Notes: generated by a model from the sequence alone, not told the origin. A stretch of DNA of 64,000 bases from Leptospiraceae bacterium (GCA_024233835.1 JACKPC010000001.1:1054001-1118000), one strand, 5' to 3'; counted from the first letter of the stretch, positions 40,805 through 50,929 are shown. Numbers and translations are program-made.

Positions 40805-41938
40805 ATGAAGAAATGGCAAATAAATAAATTTATTATTGGGATCCTATTTTTTAGCCTCCTACTCAGCTCTGTTCTAATCGGACAGATGAAAAGAGGAGCA
40901 GAGATTCTGAAGGATAGTGATTCTGATTCCATACCCGATGCGGTTGAAAACCTTTCCACAAGTTTAAACGCAGGTGAAGATGAATGCAAATATACGAAAT
41001 TTAGCTCACAATGTAAAGATGTCTCCCTGAACGGTCTGGAAGGAAATGAGCATTTTATTTACCTGATCGATCAGAGTAGTAGTATGCAGGAGAAGCTGGG
41101 AGACAAGTCTCGAATGGAAGTAGCAAAAGAAATTCTAAGTGATTATATTAAAAATCTTCCAGAACAATTTAGTAGTGCCTACGAAGAAAACCCCATGCGT
41201 TTTGGAGTTTATGTATACGGACACAACGCCTGCGAAGATCTCAAAGAGTTACAGTCACCTTTTAAAAGACTAAAGCGTAAAACCCTTCAGGAACAAATTC
41301 AAACATTAAATCCGAGTGGTGCGACTCCCATTGCCCGTTCTCTAGAAATCCTGGCTGAGAAAATTCAGAAAAAAAAGGGAAAATTTACTATTATGTTGGT
41401 CACCGATGGAGTGGAAAGTTGTCAGGGCGACCCAATTGCAAAAGCAAGAGAACTGGTGGCTCTAAATTCCCTGGAACGTTCCGTTAAACTTTCGGTTATC
41501 GGTCTCGGTGTTCCAAAGAATATAGAGGCAGAATTGAAAAAAATTGCGGAAGCTTCCGATGGCTCTTATAATACGGTAAATAGTGCCGCAGAATTTAAAC
41601 AGGTTTTTGTGAGTCCATTTCGCGAAATGGTGCAGAATTTGCTTGGTTTAGTTTGTATGCAATCAGTAACAGACAAGATCATCCGCTGTGAAGAACGTCG
41701 CTATAGTTATGTAGAAAAAGCCTATCTTAAAATTAGTAATCCGTTTTCTTCCGGTTTAAAGAAAGAAGAACGGGAGATTCTCCTTGAAGAGAGAAAAGAA
41801 ATTACTTCAAAGAAAAATAAAAGACTGACCTTGTATAATAATTTAAAAACAAAAGGCTCCAAGATATTTAAAGCGAAAGCCGATAACCTCGTGAAGTTTG
41901 TAGGAAAAATACAGGAATATAATAATAAATCTAAATGA
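40805..41938 (+). CDS. von Willebrand factor A domain protein
   Basis: 377 residues from the ATG at 40805, which has AGAGG in front (the frame opens earlier at a TTG at 40748). One N-terminal hydrophobic helix anchors or exports it; an acidic DSDSDSIPDAVEN segment looks like a Ca-binding thrombospondin type 3 repeat; then a vWA domain with a full MIDAS: DQSSSMQ, the Thr in PSGATPI, and the Asp in VTDGVES. The C-terminal part is basic and helical. It is probably a metal-dependent periplasmic adhesion or scaffold protein. The stop overlaps the next start by 4 bp. Confidence 0.9.
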   Translation: MKKWQINKFIIGILFFSLLLSSVLIGQMKRGAEILKDSDSDSIPDAVENLSTSLNAGEDECKYTKFSSQCKDVSLNGLEGNEHFIYLIDQSSSMQEKLGDKSRMEVAKEILSDYIKNLPEQFSSAYEENPMRFGVYVYGHNACEDLKELQSPFKRLKRKTLQEQIQTLNPSGATPIARSLEILAEKIQKKKGKFTIMLVTDGVESCQGDPIAKARELVALNSLERSVKLSVIGLGVPKNIEAELKKIAEASDGSYNTVNSAAEFKQVFVSPFREMVQNLLGLVCMQSVTDKIIRCEERRYSYVEKAYLKISNPFSSGLKKEEREILLEERKEITSKKNKRLTLYNNLKTKGSKIFKAKADNLVKFVGKIQEYNNKSK

Positions 41939-43380
41939 GAATTTTACATACTACTGCTGAACTCTTTCCTTACGTGAAAGTTGGAGGCCTGTCTGATATG
42001 CTGGCCTCCTTATCCAAAACCCAGGCGAAAGAAAACGAAGTATTCATTGCACTTCCCCTAATTCGAAATATTAGGGGACATATCGAGTTTACAGGAAGAG
42101 AACTTTCTTGCATTTCTCCTCATGACTCTTATGGTTCTAATGCTTCTAATATTCTTGAGAATTCAAAATTCAGAGAAGCAAAAGCGGGAGATGTAAAGCT
42201 TTATTTCTTTGATTCTCCTATTTTTCGGGATTTATATACCATTTATGAAAATGCAAATGAGCACTACAACTTTGCAGTTTTCTCTTATGCCTGCTTCCAT
42301 TTAGCCGAACAGCTTGAGGTTAGCTTAATCCACTCTCATGACTGGCATACTGCACTTTGCTCAGTAATCAGTTCTACCAGACCGGAAGGTTTTCCCACCT
42401 GTTTTACCATTCATAATATGTCCCATCAGGGGGATCACCCCTTTGAAATGACCGGTTTTCTTCGTTCGGATCCTTTCTTTTTGATACCGGAAAATCTAGA
42501 GCATCTGGGTAAAGTGAATTACATGAGAGGAGCCCTGCAACATGCCCAGGAGATAACCACGGTAAGTCCGGGGTATCGGGATGAAATCCTTTCTGAGCCC
42601 AATGGATATTTTCTTTCCTGGCTTTTGCAACAAAGACAGGATTCCCTTACCGGTATATTAAATGGAATCGATGAGAAAGAATGGAACCCGGAACTGGATA
42701 AAAAGATCTACTTCAATTACAATAAAGAAACTGTAAAAGAAGGAAAACACCGTAATAAACTGGCACTTTACCAGGAATACGGTTTACATATAGATATAAA
42801 CCGCCCCCTTATTGGTTCTGTGGGTCGCCTGTCCTACCAGAAGGGAATTGCAACTTTTTTAAATTCCTTCTTCTGGAAATGGCAATTACCTTTTTATTAT
42901 TTTGTTTTAGGAACCGGGGATGTAAATCTGGAAAATGCCCTATTTGAGCAATCCCACCATAACCATCAGAGACTTTATTTTTATAGGGGTTTTTCGGAGG
43001 ATCTGGCCAGAAAAGTAGAAGCTGCTTCTGATTTCTTTATCATGCCCTCTCTTTTTGAACCCTGCGGATTAAACCAGCTTTATAGTCATGCTTATGGAAC
43101 CATTCCTATTGTTTCGAGAGTGGGAGGTCTGAAAGATACAGTCCATGAAAGCTATGAGATTGAACATCAGACCGGACTTGTCTTTGAACCGGGACAGGAT
43201 CATTCCCTGAATTATGCCATGGAAAGAGCTAACTCCCTCTATTACGATAAACCAAAGTTCGATAGGGTTAGACAAAATGTAATGTCTCAGGATTGGACCT
43301 GGACAAATCGGGTGAAAGAATACCGGGTGGTCTATGAAAGAGCTATTTCTAAGAAAATTCGAGTAAAACCTTTTGAGTGA
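41935..43380 (+). CDS. Glycogen/starch synthase-like glycosyltransferase (GT5)
   Basis: 481 residues. N-terminal ADP-glucose loop KVGGLSDML (in place of KTGGL), HDWHTAL, HNMSHQG, and GSVGRLSYQKG; C-terminal LFEPCGLNQLYSHAYGTIPIV, with the E-x7 Glu donor motif, then RVGGLKDTV. These are GlgA signatures. It adds glucose from ADP- or UDP-glucose to alpha-glucan in the cytoplasm. Neither glgC nor a branching enzyme is adjacent. It is coupled to the vWA gene by a 4-bp ATGA overlap, an unexpected partner. Confidence 0.9.
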   Translation: MRILHTTAELFPYVKVGGLSDMLASLSKTQAKENEVFIALPLIRNIRGHIEFTGRELSCISPHDSYGSNASNILENSKFREAKAGDVKLYFFDSPIFRDLYTIYENANEHYNFAVFSYACFHLAEQLEVSLIHSHDWHTALCSVISSTRPEGFPTCFTIHNMSHQGDHPFEMTGFLRSDPFFLIPENLEHLGKVNYMRGALQHAQEITTVSPGYRDEILSEPNGYFLSWLLQQRQDSLTGILNGIDEKEWNPELDKKIYFNYNKETVKEGKHRNKLALYQEYGLHIDINRPLIGSVGRLSYQKGIATFLNSFFWKWQLPFYYFVLGTGDVNLENALFEQSHHNHQRLYFYRGFSEDLARKVEAASDFFIMPSLFEPCGLNQLYSHAYGTIPIVSRVGGLKDTVHESYEIEHQTGLVFEPGQDHSLNYAMERANSLYYDKPKFDRVRQNVMSQDWTWTNRVKEYRVVYERAISKKIRVKPFE

Positions 43381-43398
43381 AAGTTTAGCAGGCGAGCC

Positions 43399-43419
43399 GA
43401 GAGCCGCCCTTCGGCTCTC
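43399..43419. terminator. Hairpin between convergent genes
   Basis: GAGAGCCG / CGGCTCTC with a 5-base loop; GC-rich, no T-run. It lies 19 bp after the glycosyltransferase stop and 27 bp before the stop of the reverse-strand gene at 43446; a possible bidirectional stop. Confidence 0.55.
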
Positions 43420-43445
43420 TGCGTTCGCTCAGGGGTCGTGAATTA

Positions 43446-45212
43446 TCACGTCTCTACTGTCTCTGCGTGTTTTTGTGCCCATTTTTTTACTGCCACAGAT
43501 TTTTTCATATTTTCTATAAACTCGATGGTTATGCTCTGGTTGAGTTCATTTAGCTCTTCATCTTTGGCTCCTTCATTAATCTCATCGATAATGAGGTCCA
43601 CGAGGTCTTCAATCGCACGCTTGGAATTTTTATCTCGAACGATATTGGAGATAGTAAGAGAAACCGAGTGAAAAATAGCAATGCCGATTTCGGTTACTAT
43701 TTTCTCAGGGAAGAGTCCTCCGAGTTTTTGAGAAACAGTCGAGGTAATTTTTGAAAGTAATTCCCGTGTATTTTTCTCAACCCTATCATTACTTGCCGAA
43801 CTAGCCAGCTTATTCACCACAACTTTTTTTATCTCATCGCGTTTATTATTCAGGGTGTCGGTAACAATTTCCATGGAATTACCCGAACGAACTTCCGCCT
43901 GGGCTTCTGTCAGGATCTGAATGGTAACCATATCTGAAAGTTCTTCTTTAATAATCTCGGAGTAAGCTTTGATGGTTTTCGTAACAACATCATCTCCTAC
44001 ATTAGTGAATTCACTTTCTTTCAGAATTTTATAAGCTGTATATACCCTGACCAGCCTGAAGATTCGAAAATAAGCAAAAGGAATTAAACCTACAACATCG
44101 TACCAGTGATAAAGAGGATAAAGAAACCAGGCGATATATTCTTTTCGGCGAACCGAATGAAACCAGCTAATCAGAAATTCCAGGATGAAAAAAATGAAAA
44201 AAGGAGTGTCTAAAACCATGAATCTGTCTACAGGTTTCCCTGACATATCTAATTGTCGAAAATAGTTGATAGCCAATCTGGGACGAATCTCTGTATTAAA
44301 AACTTTAAATTTCTCCTGTAAGTTGATACTATCCGTTTTCCAAAACCAGTGAAACGCAACTGCTGTAGAGGGTATATGAGTTCCGGGATTCGCAGCACCA
44401 ATAGCCGCTCTTAATTCCTTATCCAGTTTATTGGTTTTAACCTTATCATATCTCGATTTTCCAATATGCTGAATTTCTTTAAATAAATGATTCTGACCCG
44501 AACTTTCAAAGGGATTTTCAGACGTAATCCGAATCATTTGGGAATCGAGCTTGGCTAAAACCTTATCCAGCTCCTTTTGAGATCCTTTTTCATTTCCCAT
44601 ATTTCCATATTTTTCATAATTATCAAGGAGTTCGTAATAGGATTCCGTATCTTTATTTTTAATGATTCCATCGATATGGATATTCAGACGGGTGAAGATC
44701 CCCTGAAGATTTCTATCTTTCAGGTCCCCCGGTTCTAATACGATAGTTTTTGAAAAATCTTCCCTGGCTTTTTGAAATTCATTGGATGATTTTACAGAAA
44801 GAATTTTGGGTAAAAGGAGATTCATTTTCTTTAAGATTTCCTCTCGTTCTTTATTTCTTTCCGTAGGATCCTGAAGTTTTAAGAGTTTCTTATATTCTTC
44901 GACAAAGCGGATATAATAATCCGTAGTTCTGTGAGGTTCCATGCCAAAGACTGCTTCTTCAAACGACATTTTACGGTTTGCGTCATCCGGATCCTTACTG
45001 AAGTATTTGGCAGATAATAACTTTTCCTTAAATAAAAAACTATTAGGAAAGAAATTAAAATAAAACGGGCGAAGCCAGAAATAGGTAAGTCCGAATAAAA
45101 TAAGGCTTATATTCACAAGGACGACTGTGACCATGAATAAATCCCAGGCAAATTTAAAGTATCTGTACATGCCTTTGGGTTTTTCCGCTTCTAAATTCTT
45201 ATAACTGTCCAT
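43446..45212 (-). CDS. Large membrane protein with channel-like S4 helix, unknown
   Basis: 588 residues from the ATG at 45212 (GGGGAG 6 bases ahead; the frame opens earlier at a GTG at 45260). One helix near the N-terminus (FMVTVVLVNISLILFGLTYF), a long soluble helical domain of about 250 residues, then three helices (FFIFFILEFLISW, then YDVVGLIPF) ending in YFRIFRLVRVYTAY, which has the Arg-every-third-residue look of a voltage-sensor S4. A long cytoplasmic helical tail follows. No pore signature (TVGYG) is seen, so an ion channel is not shown. Function unknown. Confidence 0.6.
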   Translation of the reverse strand: MDSYKNLEAEKPKGMYRYFKFAWDLFMVTVVLVNISLILFGLTYFWLRPFYFNFFPNSFLFKEKLLSAKYFSKDPDDANRKMSFEEAVFGMEPHRTTDYYIRFVEEYKKLLKLQDPTERNKEREEILKKMNLLLPKILSVKSSNEFQKAREDFSKTIVLEPGDLKDRNLQGIFTRLNIHIDGIIKNKDTESYYELLDNYEKYGNMGNEKGSQKELDKVLAKLDSQMIRITSENPFESSGQNHLFKEIQHIGKSRYDKVKTNKLDKELRAAIGAANPGTHIPSTAVAFHWFWKTDSINLQEKFKVFNTEIRPRLAINYFRQLDMSGKPVDRFMVLDTPFFIFFILEFLISWFHSVRRKEYIAWFLYPLYHWYDVVGLIPFAYFRIFRLVRVYTAYKILKESEFTNVGDDVVTKTIKAYSEIIKEELSDMVTIQILTEAQAEVRSGNSMEIVTDTLNNKRDEIKKVVVNKLASSASNDRVEKNTRELLSKITSTVSQKLGGLFPEKIVTEIGIAIFHSVSLTISNIVRDKNSKRAIEDLVDLIIDEINEGAKDEELNELNQSITIEFIENMKKSVAVKKWAQKHAETVET

Positions 45213-45276
45213 ATAAACTCCCCGATTCAGCATATTTTTAGGGGCTATTCTTTCAACCACTTCTCTTGGAACAGAA

Positions 45277-46014
45277 TTAATGTTTAAAATAGAACATAGC
45301 CGTACCTGTCATAAAATGTATGATCAAGACTCCTACGAGAGATTCAGATTTTCTGTAAAAGTAACCGAGAATAATTGAAAAAAGAAAGGCAAGACCTGCC
45401 AGTATGAATCCATACATCAGGTGCATTATTCCAAAAATAATTGAAGACAAAAATATCGCTACAAATTCATTTTTTTTACTACCATCAAATAAGGAGATAA
45501 AATAGGATTGTAAATAGCCTCGAATCATTGTTTCCTGAGCCATTACGCTAAATGGGTAAAGGAAGAACTCCCACTCGGGAATGGCTCGAAACCGAAATTC
45601 CAATCTTCCCGATTTTACAAGGCTAATACGGATAAGAACCGCCAGTATAAGTCCTATTAAACCCAGAAGGCTTCCCATTTTGAGATTATATATTAACTTT
45701 TTCCTATTCAGCCCATAGTGTTTGAGTTTATAAGGTAGATAAAAAACTCCTAAAAGAACGGTAAGGCAGGTATAAGCAAATAAAATTTTTACATAAGTTT
45801 CGCTCCTAATAAGCCCGTCTCTAAATAATACCATGCAGCTGAGACTGATAATATAGGAACCATTCAGACTTAGCATAAAAAAGACAGACTCTCTAACCCT
45901 ATTTTTATAAATGAATTTCTTTTTCAGTTTCTTCTTTTTTGATTTATTCTTTCTCGAATAGTCATAAGCATTCTTCGTTGTCAGGTGAAGTTTTTCTAAC
46001 AATTCTTCCAGCAT
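45277..46014 (-). CDS. CPBP-family intramembrane metalloprotease-like protein
   Basis: 245 residues, a basic N-terminus then about eight helices. The CPBP motifs appear as QETMIRGYLQ (in place of EExxxR, with the first Glu changed to Gln) and SIIFGIMHLMYG with the His, plus a last IHF. The first Glu change may affect catalysis. Family members are prenyl-protein-protease-like; some are bacteriocin-immunity proteins. It follows the 43446 gene's start region on the same strand, about 65 bp upstream. Confidence 0.82.
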   Translation of the reverse strand: MLEELLEKLHLTTKNAYDYSRKNKSKKKKLKKKFIYKNRVRESVFFMLSLNGSYIISLSCMVLFRDGLIRSETYVKILFAYTCLTVLLGVFYLPYKLKHYGLNRKKLIYNLKMGSLLGLIGLILAVLIRISLVKSGRLEFRFRAIPEWEFFLYPFSVMAQETMIRGYLQSYFISLFDGSKKNEFVAIFLSSIIFGIMHLMYGFILAGLAFLFSIILGYFYRKSESLVGVLIIHFMTGTAMFYFKH

Positions 46015-46219
46015 ATATTCTCCTTTAAAAATGCAAAGCCATACACCTTCCTATTTTAAGTAGAGAGGGTTTACAAGAAATTCCTATAGGTTTATTTTTT
46101 CATTTGTGTTAAAAGTATATGTTTTCAAAATGTGAATATCCTTCTTTCTGAAAATAGTATTTGCCATGTTAAACTTGGATGGGCAAAGTTGAAAAATATA
46201 GAACAATAACGGGACGGGT

Positions 46220-47446
46220 ATGATGGAGTTTTTAGCCAAGCACAGAGAACTGATAAGCGTATTAATGATGCCATTTACATATGGTTTTGTTGGATGGTTT
46301 ACCAACTGGGTAGCCTTAAAAATGACTTTTTACCCTTTGAAGTTTTGGGGGATTCCTCCTTATATTGGATGGCAGGGGATCATCCCCAGAAAGGCCCATA
46401 AAATGGCCAGTAAGTCTGTAGATATTATTACAACCAGACTTTTAAAGATTGAAGAGGTATTCGATAGAGTAGAACCGGAAGGTATTGAAAGTGAATTAAA
46501 GCCTATCCTTTCCAAGATGATACGAGAAGTGACCCAGGATATAGTAAACGACATAAACCCTAACCTCTGGTCTATACTTCCGGATAGAGTGAAGCAGGAA
46601 ATTTATACAACAGCAGAAGCCCAAATTCCTGGTGGCATTCGTACTATCATCATGAATGTTCGTAAGAATATCTACCAGGTTTTTGATATAAAAGGGCTGG
46701 TCTTGAAAAGCCTCACCGGGGACAATGTGACGCTTATTGTAGAAATGTTTCAGAGTATTGGTGCTCCCGAATTCAAATTTATAGAAAGAAGTGGTTTTTA
46801 CTTTGGGTTTCTTCTCGGTCTGATTCAAATGATATTCTGGTTATTCTTTCCAATCTGGTGGACTCTTCCTATCCAGGGAATTATTGTGGGATATTTAACG
46901 AACTGGCTGGCAATTAATATGATTTTCAGACCTCTCTATGAAAAGAAATATCTTGGTTTTATTAAATACCAGGGACTTTTCTTAAAACGTCAGGATGAGG
47001 TAGCCAAGCAATATGCACACATGGTAGCCACAAGGATATTAACTGCCAGAGCGGTTCTGAAAGAAATTTTCTATGGTAAAGCTGCTGATGAGGTGTACAA
47101 TATTGTTCAGAGTGCGGCTATTAAAGCCGTAGAAAACACAGCCACTTCTGCACAACCGATAATCTCCTTAACCATCGGACCTGCGAAATACCAGAATGTG
47201 AAGAAGCAAATTATCGACAGAATGATGGAGATTGCACCCCGTTCTATAGAAACTATTGAAGAGTATGTAAGTGCGGCTCTGGATTTTGAAAAGACCATGT
47301 ATGAAAAAATGCGTTATCTGGATCCTCCCGAATTTGAAAGTGTTCTTCGTTCAGCTTTTCAGGAAGACGAACTTCTACTCATTCTTATCGGGGCGGTTTT
47401 GGGTGCTATGGTCGGTCTGGGTCAGGCCATATCTATGGTGATGTAG
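46220..47446 (+). CDS. DUF445 family membrane protein
   Basis: 408 residues. The family repeat occurs twice: GFVGWFTNWVALKMTFYPL with IPRKAHKMASKSV near the N-terminus, and IVGYLTNWLAINMIFRPL with KRQDEVAKQYAH in the middle, each after a membrane helix; a third helix lies at the C-terminus. DUF445 proteins are inner-membrane proteins of unknown role. The start is one of two adjacent ATGs (46220/46223), preceded by GGGACGGG. Confidence 0.9.
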   Translation: MMEFLAKHRELISVLMMPFTYGFVGWFTNWVALKMTFYPLKFWGIPPYIGWQGIIPRKAHKMASKSVDIITTRLLKIEEVFDRVEPEGIESELKPILSKMIREVTQDIVNDINPNLWSILPDRVKQEIYTTAEAQIPGGIRTIIMNVRKNIYQVFDIKGLVLKSLTGDNVTLIVEMFQSIGAPEFKFIERSGFYFGFLLGLIQMIFWLFFPIWWTLPIQGIIVGYLTNWLAINMIFRPLYEKKYLGFIKYQGLFLKRQDEVAKQYAHMVATRILTARAVLKEIFYGKAADEVYNIVQSAAIKAVENTATSAQPIISLTIGPAKYQNVKKQIIDRMMEIAPRSIETIEEYVSAALDFEKTMYEKMRYLDPPEFESVLRSAFQEDELLLILIGAVLGAMVGLGQAISMVM

Positions 47447-47470
47447 TTTTACTTTACGGAAGGGCTGTAT

Positions 47471-47506
47471 ACCATCGGAGACTGGGTAGATCGAAGTCCC
47501 GATGGT
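47471..47506. terminator. Hairpin between convergent genes
   Basis: ACCATCGG-GACT pairs with AGTC-CGATGGT (one bulge each side) around an 11-base loop. There is no T-run; it separates DUF445 (forward) and the MBL gene (reverse). Confidence 0.55.
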
Positions 47507-47516
47507 GCTTGACAGC

Positions 47517-48461
47517 TTATTTTCTCTTTCTTAATCTTTTCGCAGAATACGCGATTCCCATTGCATTCATCTTGATATCCATCCCCACCAGTTCCTGTTC
47601 GGTTTCGTTCAATTTGATTTCCCTTCTTAAAACTTCTTCTTCCATAAATTGGTAAACCTTTTCCAGGCAAAAGTTATCCACTTCGTCTTCTTTTACTTTA
47701 TCCGGTGAGGATGCCTCCTTTAATATATCCGAATATTCAGCTAAAGCAAATTTCATTTGCCTTGCTCCTTCTTCTATGTCTTCCCAGATTCCGAAATGTG
47801 TCAGATAAGCTTTATCGGCCCCGGTCTCCAGTATCTTATCAACGGAGAGAAGAGCTTCCTGTGGATCAAAGTCTGTAGGAGTACTGGTAGGAAAGAGAAA
47901 ATTTGAGTTTCCTTTTTGTAAGGCAGGATAGGCTATACCGAAAGAATCTCCGGTAAAAATTCCGTTTGTTTTTGAATCGTGAATCACAAAATGATGATTG
48001 GCATGTCCTTTTGTGTAAATAAAACTTAAGTTTCTTTCTCCTAATTTTAATACTTCTCCATCCTGCATAATGCGAACTCGTTTTTCATCGACAGCCTGAA
48101 TGGTTCCATACAATTCGTTAAATGATTCTTCACCGTAGACCATTTTAGCACTCTGTATCAACCTGTTAGGATTAATGATATGGGGTGCTGCTCTTGGGTG
48201 AGCTAAAACTGTAGCATTAGGAAAACGGGAGAGTAGTTCAGAAGTTCCGCCTGCATGATCTAAGTGAACGTGGGTAATAATTAAGAAACGAACATCTTCC
48301 GGTTTTCTCCCTGCTTTTTCCAATTCATCATAAAGAATCGGAGCTGCTTTCGCTGTATTATTCTCCACAAAAGCAACTTCCTCTCCTTCCATCATCATAT
48401 ACGCACAGGCAAGTTGAGGATAGATATAATTACAATCAATGCATTTGATAGATTCTTCCAT
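47517..48461 (-). CDS. Metallo-beta-lactamase-fold hydrolase
   Basis: 314 residues. Zinc motif THVHLDHAGG (His64, His66, Asp68, His69), a second His in KGHANHHFV and Asp in FTGDSFG: the glyoxalase-II-like MBL set. About 90 extra C-terminal residues are helical. The substrate is unknown; similar proteins hydrolyse thioesters or lactones. AGGAG precedes the ATG. It lies downstream of corA on the same strand. Confidence 0.93.
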   Translation of the reverse strand: MEESIKCIDCNYIYPQLACAYMMMEGEEVAFVENNTAKAAPILYDELEKAGRKPEDVRFLIITHVHLDHAGGTSELLSRFPNATVLAHPRAAPHIINPNRLIQSAKMVYGEESFNELYGTIQAVDEKRVRIMQDGEVLKLGERNLSFIYTKGHANHHFVIHDSKTNGIFTGDSFGIAYPALQKGNSNFLFPTSTPTDFDPQEALLSVDKILETGADKAYLTHFGIWEDIEEGARQMKFALAEYSDILKEASSPDKVKEDEVDNFCLEKVYQFMEEEVLRREIKLNETEQELVGMDIKMNAMGIAYSAKRLRKRK

Positions 48462-48486
48462 GTTTTCTCCTTTTCTTGTTTTAAGA

Positions 48487-49545
48487 TTAAATCCACTTCT
48501 TCCATTTGAAGAAAGATACCATACTCAAAGCCAGTGCAGCCATAGCAGTCAGGGTTATGGGGTAGGCATATTTAACTTCTAATTCCGGCATGTATCTAAA
48601 ATTCATTCCATAAATTCCTGCAATAAAAGTTAGAGGAATAAAGATGGTAGATATTAAAGTTAAAACTTTCATTACCTCGTTTAGCTTCATACTAATCCGG
48701 GTTAAATAAATTTCAAGAATAACATTTAATTCTTCTTTTAAACTATCCAAATTTGAAAGTACTATGGATACATGGTCCAGTATATCCCGAAAATATACTG
48801 TATTTTCTTTTTTTATATAAGACGCTCCGAGTCTGGATAGTTCCGGTAAAACGTTTTCCAGGGGTTGAATCATTCTTCGAACTTGAACCAGAAGTTTTTT
48901 CAATCGGTTGATTTCATTTAAATCGGATTCTTTAGGTTGTTTTAAAATACTATCCTGCAAGAACCGAATTTCTTCTTCTATACTTTCTATCAGGTTAAAA
49001 TAATTATCCACAACAAAGTCGATCAAAGAATAAAGGAGATAATCAATTCCTTTTTTTCGGATTTGTCCCCGACTATTTTTGATCCTGTCCTGAATAATCG
49101 CAAAATAGCTCTCTTTAGAGGAGTCTTCAAAAGAAAGCAGAACATGGTCCGACAAGACAAAGCTAATCTGTTTTTTTTGTAAATAATTCTTCACAGGATC
49201 ATAATTGATCATATTTACTACAACAAATAGACTCTGGTCATAATCTTCCAACTTGACCCTCTGTTCCGTATTGGCTATATCTTCTAAAATAAGATGGTGT
49301 AGAGAAAATGCTTTTCCTATATTTTCTAACATTATAGGATTTTGTGTATCCTCGATACAGCACCAATTAACAAGTCCTTCTGCATGTTGTTTCGGTATAC
49401 TTTGAGAAGTATATTGTTCTTCCAAAAATTCAACAGGATTGTAAGAAATAATTTTAAACTCATCCCTGGTGCTAATTTCTCCACTCGGTATAATGGTTCC
49501 GGGAGGCAGGCCGGCTTTCTTGGGTCGTTTTTTTGCAATTTCCAT
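48487..49545 (-). CDS. corA: CorA-type magnesium/divalent cation transporter
   Basis: 352 residues. The C-terminus has the two CorA helices with the signature IYGMNF between them (GMN selectivity loop), then a last helix and basic tail KWKKW. The N-terminal cytoplasmic domain and long stalk helix (KKLLVQVRRMIQPLENVL) are typical. It forms pentameric Mg2+ channels. The start has no strong ribosome binding site. Confidence 0.95.
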   Translation of the reverse strand: MEIAKKRPKKAGLPPGTIIPSGEISTRDEFKIISYNPVEFLEEQYTSQSIPKQHAEGLVNWCCIEDTQNPIMLENIGKAFSLHHLILEDIANTEQRVKLEDYDQSLFVVVNMINYDPVKNYLQKKQISFVLSDHVLLSFEDSSKESYFAIIQDRIKNSRGQIRKKGIDYLLYSLIDFVVDNYFNLIESIEEEIRFLQDSILKQPKESDLNEINRLKKLLVQVRRMIQPLENVLPELSRLGASYIKKENTVYFRDILDHVSIVLSNLDSLKEELNVILEIYLTRISMKLNEVMKVLTLISTIFIPLTFIAGIYGMNFRYMPELEVKYAYPITLTAMAALALSMVSFFKWKKWI

Positions 49546-49572
49546 ATATAATATTTATAGAATATATTTGAA

Positions 49573-50862
49573 TTATACTACTTCGGGAGTTTCGCTTTTC
49601 TCTTCTTTTTCAATTTGTTCCACTACATTTTTCGCAGGTTTAACTAATTTGGCTTCCAGTTTACATTTGGGATAATAACCTTTTTCCATACGCTTTCCTA
49701 TATATCCGAAAGGATTTAATGGATTCACAATATTTATATCCCTACCCCGAATACTTAAAGGACATTTCTCTAACTTCTTCTGGCAGAGAACCTGAGTAGA
49801 ACGGGGTTTCGGATAGGCCCAGGCAGATTCAAAAGGACAGGATTTTTCTATTTCTGCAATCCGTTTTATATTGTCCAAAAGTTCGCTATATTGTTTGAAA
49901 CGTGAAACTACTTTTTTAGGAAGTTGTCCTTCAAAAAAACCTTTCTCAATATTGTAAGAAAACATAGTAAGAATTTTGGAACCCGGGTCTTTATCCTCAC
50001 CGAGTCTCCGATTCATCTCTTTAATGAATCTGGCTATTTTCATAGCTTCCAATACATGACGAATGACTTCTTCGGAAAACTCATCTCTCTGAGAAGGAGC
50101 GGTTCGACTCACTTCTCTAAAAAACACATTTTCTTTCAAATTATCCATATTTATGTGAACGGGCTTTGCATCATCAACAATGGTTATTACCGGTGTCTCT
50201 ACTATTGAGACTACTTCGTAAGGAAGGTTTATCTTGTCACAAAAATGTGCCGAGATAGAAGAAAGCTCTTTGAATTGTGCTTCGGTAAAATTCTGAATCT
50301 TATAAAAATTACTACCGGCCATAGATAGATCACAGAAAAGACCTGATAAAAAAGAGTAACGGGTTAAGAATTTGAAATACTCCGGATTTTGCAGGGTAAT
50401 CGACATGGTGAGAAGTCCCATGTCAGCCATATAGTTAAAGAACTCCGGCTCAGTGGTATAAAAATATAGAAGAGCTAAGGAAATCGCAGGATCGGTAAAG
50501 GCATTCTCTATAAGACTGAGTATATCCACCTTCCTTTCTGAATTATTTAATAAGAAATTAGCTATTGTATTATCCTGAACATCAATTCTTTTATAGATTT
50601 TTTTAGCCAGAATAGGGTTCAAACGGTTTTGAAGATCACGGTTAATAAGAATTTTAAAGGTAGGCTCAAAATCTTCCTGTATAGAAATCAGGCGTTTTAA
50701 GATGGCATCACTGATCAGGGAATGAGATTTAACCATAACGGTTCCCGAATTATCGATTAATTGGTTTGCCAGTTGAAAACAGTTATTCAGATGAAACCTT
50801 TCTATAAAGGTTATCAGCTCTCCGATATCATAAAACTCGAGGCAATTTGGTTTAAGCTTCAT
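49573..50862 (-). CDS. Conserved protein, unknown function
   Basis: 429 residues with no signal peptide or membrane helix. The middle (about 100-330) is helical and loosely like a degenerate HD-type domain (ALLYFYTTEPEFFNYMAD, then ELSSISAHFCDKINLPYEVV), but without the HD metal residues, so that is only a guess. The C-terminal part has several Cys (CPFESAW, VLCQKKLEKCPL, YPKCKLEAK), possibly a metal-binding patch. AAGGGG precedes the ATG. Confidence 0.6.
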   Translation of the reverse strand: MKLKPNCLEFYDIGELITFIERFHLNNCFQLANQLIDNSGTVMVKSHSLISDAILKRLISIQEDFEPTFKILINRDLQNRLNPILAKKIYKRIDVQDNTIANFLLNNSERKVDILSLIENAFTDPAISLALLYFYTTEPEFFNYMADMGLLTMSITLQNPEYFKFLTRYSFLSGLFCDLSMAGSNFYKIQNFTEAQFKELSSISAHFCDKINLPYEVVSIVETPVITIVDDAKPVHINMDNLKENVFFREVSRTAPSQRDEFSEEVIRHVLEAMKIARFIKEMNRRLGEDKDPGSKILTMFSYNIEKGFFEGQLPKKVVSRFKQYSELLDNIKRIAEIEKSCPFESAWAYPKPRSTQVLCQKKLEKCPLSIRGRDINIVNPLNPFGYIGKRMEKGYYPKCKLEAKLVKPAKNVVEQIEKEEKSETPEVV

Positions 50863-50929
50863 GTGTATCCCCTTTTTATTCTTCTATCATAAAGGCCAAA
50901 TTAAGTTAGCCCTGGTGTTTTATGATACA

